A stretch of DNA of 64,000 nt from Filifactor alocis ATCC 35896. GTDB taxonomy: Bacteria > Bacillota > Clostridia > Peptostreptococcales > Filifactoraceae. Made by a program: the position numbers and the translations under genes. The notes beneath the pieces were generated by a model. The model did not search any database and had not been told where the DNA came from. It saw only the letters and a list, made by a program, of their open reading frames with translations. The stretch lies in the NCBI RefSeq assembly GCF_000163895.2, contig NC_016630.1, positions 496,001 through 560,000 on the forward strand, given 5' to 3'. Positions 12,810 through 20,737 of the stretch are shown here, in pieces. The stretch's first letter is position 1; each line of letters begins with the position of its first letter.

Positions 12810-14525
12810 CTACTCCTTTTTGTAATGAGATAGCTCATTTCTTATCTCATGTTCTATTGTATTTAAAAATTCTTCCTTTGAAGATTTTCCTTGTGAAATA
12901 TCTGATAACTCCATTTCCCACTTTGCAGTTGTTTCTGCTGATTTAAAGGTATCTGCTACAATCGTTATAAGACTGATTCCTTTATTGGTTGCAATTAGAT
13001 TCTTTTTATCTCTTTCGATAAAGCCTTTGTAAATCAGGTTTTCAATAATGCCTGCACGAGTTGCGGGTGTTCCCAGTCCTTTTCTCTCGACTTCCACATT
13101 CTTATCTAAACCATCATTTCCGGCTATCTCCATCGCCTTTAAGAGCGTATTTTCTGTAAAGTGTTTCGGAGCTTGAGTGTACTTTTCTTTAATCTCTTTC
13201 TCCTTTATTTCAAGGACATCGCCCACATTTATCTCCGGCAAAACAGGTTCCTCATTTTTCTTAGACATATATTCTTTCAAATACTTTGTAAAGCCCTCAT
13301 CTACAATTACCTTACCTGAGCTTGTAAACTCAAAGCCGTCAAAAGTTGCTACAATCTTAGTAGTATTCTCGATTAAAGGATAACCCACACTTGCATGGAG
13401 CTTATTAGAAATAAGCCTATATACTTTTGCTTCACTCTCCGGAATACTTGATAAATCTTCACTCATTGAACTTACTGTCGGAATAATCGCATGGTGATCC
13501 GTAACTTTTTTAGAGTTGAATACTACCCTGATACGCTCTGTATCAAAGTCGTTTTTGCCCAAAATATTATTGACGGTACTTGTAATCATATCTTCGGTTA
13601 AACATCTGCTGTCTGTTCTTGGATAGGTAATCAGCTTTTTTTCATACAGGCTTTGTGCATAGTCAAGTGTCTGCTTGGCACTATATCCGAAATGCTTGTT
13701 GCACTCTCTTTGAAGTGTTGTAAGGTCAAAAGGCAAATCAGGTTTAGTAATTTTTTCTGTCTGTATCACATCCGTAATTTCTATCCTGCATTCGAGTAAG
13801 TTTTTAAGCTGTTCCGCCACTTCCAAGCTGTCAATTCGTTCTGTCGAGAGAGTAAAGCCGTCAAGTTCAAGTTCTACCGTATAGTATTTTTCTTTCTTAA
13901 AGTTTGCTATCTCGTCATCTCTTTTTACAATCATGGAAAGGGTAGGTGTCTGAACTCTGCCAACACTATAATTTTGCTTATATAAGCAAGAATAGAGCCT
14001 ACTGATATTCATTCCAACAAGCCAATCTGCAATGGCTCTTGCCTGTGCTGATTCAAAGAGATTATCATAAACATTTCCGTCTTTTAGATTATCAAAGCCG
14101 TCTTTAATTGCAGAATCTTCCATGGAGGAAATCCAAAGCCTTTTCATCTTCTTTTTACAGCTTGCCTGAAGATATACAAGTCTAAAGATTGCTTCTCCCT
14201 CACGACCTGCATCGCAGGCATTGATAACAGTATCAATCTCCTTATCATTCATCAGTTTTTTTAGGACTGCAAACTGCTTCTTTGTTGCCTTTGCCACTTC
14301 ATATTTGTACTCTTTTGTAATAATCGGCAAGTCATCAATCTTCCATTTTGCATATTTTTCATCGTAAGCATCGGGATTTGCCATCTGAATTAAGTGTCCA
14401 ACGCACCATGATACTTTATAGCCGTTTCCCTCGTAATATCCGTCCTTTTTATTTTTCGCTCCGATAACCTTTGCGATAGATATGGCTACGCTCGGTTTTT
14501 CTGCTATCACAAGTTTATGTTCCAT
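12810..14525 (-). CDS. topB: DNA topoisomerase III (type IA)
   Basis: The 571-residue protein starts with LVIAEKPSVAISIAKVIG (Toprim Glu region) and has the Toprim DAGREGEAIFR motif near residue 105. The active-site tyrosine is in TYPRTDSR near residue 300, and GLGTPATRAGII lies towards the C-terminus. Type IA enzymes cleave and pass single-stranded DNA; ICE-borne TopB copies are thought to help conjugative DNA processing. An AGGAGG site precedes ATG 14525. Length is slightly below chromosomal TopB because the C-terminal zinc region is absent, as usual for element-borne forms. Confidence 0.95.
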   Translation of the reverse strand: MEHKLVIAEKPSVAISIAKVIGAKNKKDGYYEGNGYKVSWCVGHLIQMANPDAYDEKYAKWKIDDLPIITKEYKYEVAKATKKQFAVLKKLMNDKEIDTVINACDAGREGEAIFRLVYLQASCKKKMKRLWISSMEDSAIKDGFDNLKDGNVYDNLFESAQARAIADWLVGMNISRLYSCLYKQNYSVGRVQTPTLSMIVKRDDEIANFKKEKYYTVELELDGFTLSTERIDSLEVAEQLKNLLECRIEITDVIQTEKITKPDLPFDLTTLQRECNKHFGYSAKQTLDYAQSLYEKKLITYPRTDSRCLTEDMITSTVNNILGKNDFDTERIRVVFNSKKVTDHHAIIPTVSSMSEDLSSIPESEAKVYRLISNKLHASVGYPLIENTTKIVATFDGFEFTSSGKVIVDEGFTKYLKEYMSKKNEEPVLPEINVGDVLEIKEKEIKEKYTQAPKHFTENTLLKAMEIAGNDGLDKNVEVERKGLGTPATRAGIIENLIYKGFIERDKKNLIATNKGISLITIVADTFKSAETTAKWEMELSDISQGKSSKEEFLNTIEHEIRNELSHYKKE

Positions 14526-14642
14526 GTATATTTTCCTCCTGTTTCAATATAAGAGGGCGAAAGATTTTCTCTCGCTCAAAGTCTTCTCTTAAATGCTACG
14601 TCGTATTTAAGAAAGTTTCTATTTACTTATACTTATTGTTGT

Positions 14643-16040
14643 TTATTTCTTTACTATCCAATAGCCGTCTTTAGCACTACCGGTATATTCAATTACTTTT
14701 TCTTCAGTTAATTTTTTCAAATCCCTCTCTATTGTTCGCTCTGAAACATAGAATATTTTTGATAGATCAAGGGCAGTAACTTGTGAATTCCCCTCAATAA
14801 TCTCAATAATCTGTTTTCGCCTATCATCAGGTTTTAGTTTTTGACCGACATTTTGACCGACATTTTGACCGACATTTTGACCGACATTATAATTCAAATT
14901 CTTCAAAATCGTAAAAAATGCACTTTCTGTTGACCTGAATTTAGGTTTCAATTCTTCTTTGTAATTTTCTTCAAATTCATAGGCTTCAATAATTTTTCTA
15001 AGTCCTGAGCCACGTCTTTCCATTAAATCCATTCGTGCAAATAAATCTGCAAGCACCGGATTTCTTCTGGAAGATGATACATTATATGGGTCAATATTTT
15101 GCACGAAAGAACCGTCATACATACCTCCAGGAGAGTAAATTTCCAACCTGTCATCATAAATATCTAAATGTACTTCACTTCCTATGACTGAATAATCCCT
15201 ATGAATAAGTGCATTTACTATCCCTTCCTGTACCGCTCTTTCAGGATATTCAGGATATTCTATTCTGTACATAGGTCCTTTTTTCCACATCTTTTTTGAA
15301 TTTCGCTTTACAAAATCCATAGCTGCCTTTAACAAATATATAATATTTCCCTCAAATTCCTCATCATCTAAAGCGTCCATAAGTCCATTTGCCTTATTAA
15401 GCCCGTTCCATCTTGTGCAAAAAACTCTTGATTGATAAACTTGGTATCCGTCTGCGAAAAGACTTCCTGCTATCGTCAGATGCCCTTCTTCATTCACTAA
15501 ACCAAACGAATTTAAATCTTTTTCTTCAAACTCTTTTAATGTTCTCTTTTTATATTCAATAGCCAGCTCCCTAAAAGTTACATCTTCAATTTTTTTGTCC
15601 GACTCCAATGAATCATAAGTTACTTTTTGCCCTTTTAAAGACATATTGAACAAATCTATTCTTGTAGCAGGGACACTTTGATTGCCCACTCTTTTATATG
15701 CTGTCCTTGAACCTGCATCCACTACAAAGTAAGGAGTGTTTTTCCCTTGATAAATATTTAATATTAGTATTATCTTTCCTTCAAGTTCTTCTATCTCCAT
15801 ATCAAATTCCGGTATGGAGTCCATTTTAGTTTTTATGATTTCACTAATATTTTCAGAGTCTTTTTGGTAGTCATCAATTCCCAAAACTTCATTATCTTCT
15901 TTCACTCCAAATATTAACTTTCCACCCCTGCCATTTGCAAAAGCTGATACGGATTTCAACCAAGATTTCGGTTTATTTAATTCAAGTTTTTCCTTTTTAT
16001 CATAAAGGTTAGTTTCTCCTAAATAGTCTTTTAAATTCAA
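14643..16040 (-). CDS. AlbA_2 (Schlafen-type) DNA-binding / ATPase-like regulator with C-terminal winged helix
   Basis: The 465-residue protein has an N-terminal AlbA_2 domain (FANGRGGKLIFGV near residues 33-47). A central HATPase_c_4-like region carries EGIVNALIHRDYS near residue 272 and RRGSGLRKII near 345. The C-terminal winged helix is seen as SKIFYVSERTIERDLKKL. Proteins of this type are annotated as RecG-like or ATP-binding transcriptional regulators and often travel on mobile elements. Four tandem NVGQ tetrapeptides sit before the winged helix. The start is TTG 16040 behind GGAGGAGGG. The gene has its own promoter and a leader palindrome (separate entries) and looks like cargo between topB and DUF4366. 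Confidence 0.82.
   Translation of the reverse strand: MNLKDYLGETNLYDKKEKLELNKPKSWLKSVSAFANGRGGKLIFGVKEDNEVLGIDDYQKDSENISEIIKTKMDSIPEFDMEIEELEGKIILILNIYQGKNTPYFVVDAGSRTAYKRVGNQSVPATRIDLFNMSLKGQKVTYDSLESDKKIEDVTFRELAIEYKKRTLKEFEEKDLNSFGLVNEEGHLTIAGSLFADGYQVYQSRVFCTRWNGLNKANGLMDALDDEEFEGNIIYLLKAAMDFVKRNSKKMWKKGPMYRIEYPEYPERAVQEGIVNALIHRDYSVIGSEVHLDIYDDRLEIYSPGGMYDGSFVQNIDPYNVSSSRRNPVLADLFARMDLMERRGSGLRKIIEAYEFEENYKEELKPKFRSTESAFFTILKNLNYNVGQNVGQNVGQNVGQKLKPDDRRKQIIEIIEGNSQVTALDLSKIFYVSERTIERDLKKLTEEKVIEYTGSAKDGYWIVKK
14841..14888 (-). repeat. Four tandem 12-bp repeats encoding NVGQ
   Basis: The 12-bp unit, read on the plus strand as TTGACCGACATT, is repeated four times almost perfectly. It encodes four NVGQ tetrapeptides inside the ATP-binding regulator. 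Unit length is a multiple of three, so slippage would change the linker length without breaking the frame. Confidence 0.95.
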
Positions 16041-16075
16041 AGAAGTTCACCCTCCTCCTTTGGAGCTTACAACTA

Positions 16076-16093
16076 ATCATATTGTAATATGAT
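16076..16093. promoter_or_regulatory. Perfect 18-bp palindrome in the leader of the AlbA_2 regulator gene
   Basis: ATCATATTGTAATATGAT is a perfect palindrome lying 36 nt upstream of the TTG start at 16040 and about 55 nt downstream of the predicted transcription start. It is a candidate operator for autoregulation by the winged-helix protein encoded next to it. Confidence 0.55.
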
Positions 16094-16155
16094 ATATAAA
16101 AAATGCTCAGTCAAGCTATCTTATGCTTATTGATTTCAGGTATTTATTACTTGAA

Positions 16156-16184
16156 ATTATACCACAAATTCATTATAATTACAA
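16156..16184 (-). promoter_or_regulatory. Sigma-A promoter for the AlbA_2 regulator gene
   Basis: On the minus strand TTGTAA (16184-16179) is followed by a 17-bp spacer and TATAAT (16161-16156), with TGG directly before the -10 (extended -10). The leader to the start codon is about 110 nt. Confidence 0.7.
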
Positions 16185-16316
16185 TTCTATCGCTAAGCAC
16201 AAAGCATTTTCTTATTCGTATCAAATCCCGTTATTGTTGCATTTACACTTTCATAATTGTATTTTTTAAGTGTAAATACAACAAATAAGATGGATAATCT
16301 CATTTATACCTATCTT

Positions 16317-17159
16317 TTATTCCTCATCTTCATCATAAGAATCTATTGCCATATCATCTATATTTTGCTGTTCCTTTTCTTCCGAATCTTCTGCACTGCC
16401 CTCTCTTTCATACTCATCTTCAAATTCGTCATATTCTTCATCTTCTTCTGCATCATCTTCCTGTTTTTTCTTGTAAATTTTAAAGTAATATCCTGCTCCA
16501 ACTACTGCAAGAACGATGATTCCTAAGAAAATATAAGAGCCTCCGCCTTTGCTTTCTTCCTTTTTCGGCTCTTCTTTTTTGATTTCTTCTACCGGCAAAG
16601 GTTCTTCTATCTTCTTGACCTCCTCTTTTGGTTTTTCTTTTTTCTCCACCATATTGAGCAGATCATCTTCTGAAACTTCTGTAAGAAGCATAACATTTTG
16701 TCCTTCTTCATCGTGGTTGATGATAAGATGGAAAGTTTTGCCGGACTTAGTCTTAAAGGTAATAAATTGTCTGGCATCGGCGGAGTATTTATCTTTTATC
16801 TCTCCGTTAACATTTCCATGATGAATAGGATAATCTCCATTTGCGTTGTTTACATTTTCTATGAGCTGTGCTTTAGAGGTGCTTGGCTCTGTCGCAATTC
16901 CCGTATTATTTGAACTGTTTCCATTATCTATACTGTTCTTTGGTGGTTCTTTGGCTTCCAGTTTATTTGGAAATCGCAGCACTTTTTCTTCTTTTTTCTC
17001 CTGTACCTGCTCTGTTTCCTGCTCCGTTTGTTTTTCCGCTTCGCTTTCTTTTACCTGAGCAAAAGCCGTATTTGTATGGATGATAGCAATAAGAAGCAGC
17101 ATCCATACGCAAAATACTCTTTTTAATTGTGTTCTCCTATTTTTCAATTTGGTTTTCAT
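16317..17159 (-). CDS. DUF4366 conjugation-associated membrane protein
   Basis: The 280-residue protein has a signal peptide (basic N-terminus, hydrophobic residues 16-35, A-F-A cleavage region). An extracytoplasmic domain follows, containing a segment on Lys-gel-like FITFKTKSGKTFHLIIN, then a Lys/Glu-rich stalk. A C-terminal membrane span follows Gly-Gly-Gly near residue 205, with an acidic cytoplasmic tail. DUF4366 genes sit next to DUF4315 and the NlpC/P60 gene in Tn1549-like ICEs. Its start overlaps the DUF4315 gene by 23 nt, implying translational coupling. Probably a cell-surface part of the conjugation apparatus. Confidence 0.85.
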   Translation of the reverse strand: MKTKLKNRRTQLKRVFCVWMLLLIAIIHTNTAFAQVKESEAEKQTEQETEQVQEKKEEKVLRFPNKLEAKEPPKNSIDNGNSSNNTGIATEPSTSKAQLIENVNNANGDYPIHHGNVNGEIKDKYSADARQFITFKTKSGKTFHLIINHDEEGQNVMLLTEVSEDDLLNMVEKKEKPKEEVKKIEEPLPVEEIKKEEPKKEESKGGGSYIFLGIIVLAVVGAGYYFKIYKKKQEDDAEEDEEYDEFEDEYEREGSAEDSEEKEQQNIDDMAIDSYDEDEE

Positions 17160-17424
17160 GATTTTCCTCCATATTATTATGATTTTCTGTATTTCTCATT
17201 TCCTGTAACTTCCTTTTTTCCTGTTTTTCCTCTTTTTTATAATTTCTCATCATTTCTAAAAACTCATCTATGGAAATATCAATACTTCTGTATTCTTTTA
17301 AGACTTCTATATTTTCCATTTCTTCCTGTTCTTCTTTTAACATCTCCTGTTTTAACTGGAGTTCTTCTATTCTTTCCTGAATATCTTTTTGTTTCTCTAT
17401 ATTTTTTCTGTATTTCTTATTCAA
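17137..17424 (-). CDS. DUF4315 small coiled-coil protein
   Basis: The protein has 95 residues when started at TTG 17424. That codon has AGGAGG 7 nt upstream, overlapping the stop of the hydrolase gene at 17436; the longer in-frame reading has no ribosome-binding site. It is a charged coiled coil with the pattern I.EL..K...L..E followed by a segment resembling R.D.S..EFL.M. DUF4315 proteins are invariant neighbours of DUF4366 in this ICE type. Function unknown, probably a structural partner. Confidence 0.82.
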   Translation of the reverse strand: MNKKYRKNIEKQKDIQERIEELQLKQEMLKEEQEEMENIEVLKEYRSIDISIDEFLEMMRNYKKEEKQEKRKLQEMRNTENHNNMEENHENQIEK

Positions 17425-17435
17425 AATTCCACCTC

Positions 17436-19736
17436 CTATTTGGGTCTGCCAAAGCCGTAAAAATGATCTCTCCAATACGGTGTATCTATCCTTGCATACT
17501 GAATCGGATCTCCGGCATGAATCATATATCCACCACCTACATAGATACCGACATGGCTTATTGGCGAGCCTGAATTATATGTTCCTTTAAAAAAGATAAT
17601 ATCTCCCGCCTTTGCTTCGCTTGGTGAAACGGGATTACAGTAATTTTTATATATGCCCCAAGCTGTCGTTCTTGGCATATTCTTTATCCCCGAATGGGTA
17701 TAGGTCCAGCAGACAAAAGAAGAACAGTCAAAGTTATTCGGTCCATTTGCCCCGAAAACATATCTTTTTCCAATATGTTTTTCCGCCTCATGAACAATTC
17801 TCTTTACACTTTCCTCATTAAATTCAAGTCCCGGATTGGAAAAATCGGGATTGTTTATAATCTCGGAAAAATCACCACTACCATTTCCAAAGATCAGCTC
17901 CATATTTCCTTTGCTTGCAAGTAAAATTTCATAATGGGATAAATTGTCAGGATAAGACTGAAATACCTCTCTGATAATAGAATCCATCTCTCTTTTTTCT
18001 AAGGTTACAATGAGTTTCTTATACTCATACGGCTCTTCATGACTTTCCGTATGTTCATTGCCGTCAGCATCCGTATAACTGGATGTTACGGTTTTATATC
18101 TGATTTCAATCTCTTCCTTATAGGTTAAGGTATACATATTTTGAAACAGACTTTGAAGTTCACTTTCCACCTCAGAGATATTCTTTACAATTCCATAACG
18201 GGCTGTGATATAAGACAAGAGTTCATGGACATCATGACCGATTTTCTCTTTGCCTTTTACAATATATTCATCATAACCAGGATGATTTTCCTCCACACTG
18301 TCCATTTCTTCTTGCAAAGCCTGTTCTAAAGATGAAAACTCCTGATTGGTTTCTTTGAGTACATCTTCTGATGATAAGTAGGTTGTCCCTACGGTATTTC
18401 CTACCATCCCCGTTCCCATATTCATCATCATACTTCCCGCCTGAAAGAGCATAAAAAATATTCCTACCGCTAAAAGTAATAGGAATACTGCTTTTTTGCC
18501 TCTTGATTTTACAAATTCGCCAAAGTGTTTGCTTGACTCTATCAAGGACTTTTTTATTCTGTTTTTTACACTGTCTTTATACTTCTTTTGAATCTGCTTT
18601 TTATACTGCCTTCTTTTAAAAAATTGTCTGAGCCTTGAGGTATTTTGGTAATCCGCACTTTTTTTCATCTCTTCCATATTCTTTTGAAAAAAGAGTTTCT
18701 TTTCTTGATTTTCAATGTTTTTGCCTAATTTTGTTATCTTTTTTTGCCTTCTTAAGTTTTTCTTTTTTCCATGATGATAGATTTTCCTTGAAATATTTTC
18801 GACTTGATCGCTAACCTTATATGCAGCATCAACTCCTGCATTATCCTCTTTTCCGCTTTCTAAATACCGATTTACCATCCCCGTTGCTATTACAGCACTT
18901 TTAGCACTTTGTGCTTTTCCGTCAATCCCCTTATTTTTTAGTTTCTGCTCCTGTTTTTGCTTTTTTTGGCGTAACTTGGATATTTTCTTTTCCTGATTTT
19001 CAAATTTCCCTTTTCTTTTTTGTGATGGATCTTTATCAGCAGTTTTTCTTTTATCATTTACATCCTGAAATGAATCCTTTTTCGTATCCTTATTTCTTGT
19101 GAACTCCTTATCATCAAAATTACTCCTCACATATTTCTTCTGCTTTTCCGATTTTGGACTTTCTTTTAAAAAGGTATCTTTTGCATAATGTTTGTATCGA
19201 TTATTCTTGGATTTTGGATTTTTTACATATTCATCATAAATTTTTTCCTTATCATTTTGCCTATTATCATACTTTTCATCATCTGTAAGAGTTCGATAGG
19301 ATACTTTACTATCCCTAAAATCCACATCGTATCTGTCTATTACGCCATCGTTATCCATATCTTTCGATAATGGATCATAGACTTCCTTTTCTTCCTTTTG
19401 AAATTTATTGATCTTCTTTTGCATCTTTTTTCTACGTTTTTCGGCTTGAAAAGAAGTGCTATTTTGATTTATATTTCCCGTATCCGATGAACGATAAGAA
19501 GATATATTTTTATCTAAGTTATTGTCCTTATATCCTCTATACGAATTATTTGATCGCTTTCTTTCGTGTAAAGGAAGTTCTTCTCCCGACATTTCCTCTT
19601 TCAATAAAGCTTCATTCAAATTTTTGGGGGATTCTGTTTCATAATTAGTTTGAATTTTATGTTGAACAGACTGTTTTTCTTGATTTAACAGTTTTTCTCT
19701 ATTCTTTGCATACCTCATATTCTTTTTCTTTGTCAA
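17436..19736 (-). CDS. Conjugation cell-wall hydrolase with NlpC/P60 domain
   Basis: The C-terminal NlpC/P60 domain has the nucleophile in FDCSSFVCW and histidine motifs SHVGIYVGGG and MIHAGD. The N-terminal half is a long Lys/Arg-rich cytoplasmic region, followed by one membrane span (VFLLLLAVGIFFMLFQAG) and an extracellular lytic domain. Such enzymes open the peptidoglycan for the type IV secretion channel (VirB1/Tn916 Orf14 analogues). The start is set at TTG 19736, which follows GAGGAGGTGG, rather than the upstream ATG 19790. It overlaps the methyltransferase gene by 38 nt. Product is 766 residues. Confidence 0.9.
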   Translation of the reverse strand: MTKKKNMRYAKNREKLLNQEKQSVQHKIQTNYETESPKNLNEALLKEEMSGEELPLHERKRSNNSYRGYKDNNLDKNISSYRSSDTGNINQNSTSFQAEKRRKKMQKKINKFQKEEKEVYDPLSKDMDNDGVIDRYDVDFRDSKVSYRTLTDDEKYDNRQNDKEKIYDEYVKNPKSKNNRYKHYAKDTFLKESPKSEKQKKYVRSNFDDKEFTRNKDTKKDSFQDVNDKRKTADKDPSQKRKGKFENQEKKISKLRQKKQKQEQKLKNKGIDGKAQSAKSAVIATGMVNRYLESGKEDNAGVDAAYKVSDQVENISRKIYHHGKKKNLRRQKKITKLGKNIENQEKKLFFQKNMEEMKKSADYQNTSRLRQFFKRRQYKKQIQKKYKDSVKNRIKKSLIESSKHFGEFVKSRGKKAVFLLLLAVGIFFMLFQAGSMMMNMGTGMVGNTVGTTYLSSEDVLKETNQEFSSLEQALQEEMDSVEENHPGYDEYIVKGKEKIGHDVHELLSYITARYGIVKNISEVESELQSLFQNMYTLTYKEEIEIRYKTVTSSYTDADGNEHTESHEEPYEYKKLIVTLEKREMDSIIREVFQSYPDNLSHYEILLASKGNMELIFGNGSGDFSEIINNPDFSNPGLEFNEESVKRIVHEAEKHIGKRYVFGANGPNNFDCSSFVCWTYTHSGIKNMPRTTAWGIYKNYCNPVSPSEAKAGDIIFFKGTYNSGSPISHVGIYVGGGYMIHAGDPIQYARIDTPYWRDHFYGFGRPK

Positions 19737-20724
19737 TCTTTTCCACCTCCTCACTGATTCTTTTCCTTGCAAGCTTACAATACTCCTCATTTAATTCTAT
19801 TCCGATATATTTTCTATCTTGCATAAGTGCTACAAATCCGACAGTTCCACTTCCAATAAAAGGATCAAGGATTATCCCGTCTTTCGGGCAACCTGCAATC
19901 ATACAGATTTCAGCTAACTTCGGTGGAAAGACTGCATAGTGGTTTCCACGGAAAGATACAGTATTAATGGTCCAAATATCCCTTTTATTACGAAACTGCG
20001 GAATATTATCTCCCTTGTACTGCCCATATTTTCTCGCCTTATTTATTTTTTGTACACTTATCCCTGCATCCTCCTTCAGATATTTGTTATCCTCACTTCT
20101 TCCTCTTACATATCTTTTTTTACTGACTTCTTTCATCGGCTCTGCCATTTGTTCATAGTCGTAATAATATCTTGGCGATTTGGAAAGCAAAAACACATGT
20201 TCATAAGAACGAGTTGGTCTGTCCCTGCAAGCCTCCGGCATGGCATTTTCCTTATGCCAGATAATATCGGAACGAAGATACCATCCATCTTCTCTTAAAA
20301 GTAAAGCCAATCGCCATGGAATTCCCATTAAATCCTTTGCCTTGTATCCTAACACCTTTTGTGTAATCGAGGGATTTTGTCCATTTCTTTTCTTTGGATA
20401 TTTAGGATCCATATACTGTCCCTTTCCACCTCCCGAACCGGCATAGGAATCGCCAATCACAATAAAGCAAGTCCCGCCCGATTTTAATACTCTTCTCACT
20501 TCACGAAATACCGCTACCAATCTGTCAAGATACTCTTCTACCGTCTTCTCTCTTCCGATTTGCTCTTTTTTATGATAATCTCTCAGTCCATAATACGGAG
20601 GAGAAGTAATACAAGTGTTTATGATTTCATCCGGAAATTTTCTTAAAGTTTCAAGTGCATCCCCACAAAGAATCGTATTGATATAGCTATCTAAAAAACT
20701 TGTATGTTCTCCTTTATTCTTCAT
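19699..20724 (-). CDS. Site-specific DNA methyltransferase (beta class, SPPY)
   Basis: The 341-residue protein has the catalytic motif TSPPYYGLRDY near the N-terminus and the SAM-binding motif DPFIGSGTVGFVAL near the C-terminus. This is the beta-class order of N4-cytosine/N6-adenine methyltransferases. A putative target-recognition region lies between them. The start is ATG 20724, with AGGAGGTGG upstream and 14 nt after the virB4 stop. No restriction endonuclease is adjacent, so it is an orphan modification enzyme within the transfer operon, probably helping incoming ICE DNA escape restriction. Confidence 0.88.
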   Translation of the reverse strand: MKNKGEHTSFLDSYINTILCGDALETLRKFPDEIINTCITSPPYYGLRDYHKKEQIGREKTVEEYLDRLVAVFREVRRVLKSGGTCFIVIGDSYAGSGGGKGQYMDPKYPKKRNGQNPSITQKVLGYKAKDLMGIPWRLALLLREDGWYLRSDIIWHKENAMPEACRDRPTRSYEHVFLLSKSPRYYYDYEQMAEPMKEVSKKRYVRGRSEDNKYLKEDAGISVQKINKARKYGQYKGDNIPQFRNKRDIWTINTVSFRGNHYAVFPPKLAEICMIAGCPKDGIILDPFIGSGTVGFVALMQDRKYIGIELNEEYCKLARKRISEEVEKIDKEKEYEVCKE

Positions 20725-20737
20725 TCCGCTCCACCTC

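Noticed and set aside
14841..14888. CRISPR-like array
   Set aside because: The units are 12 bp with no spacers and are in frame inside a gene; no other array-like repeats were seen in the window.
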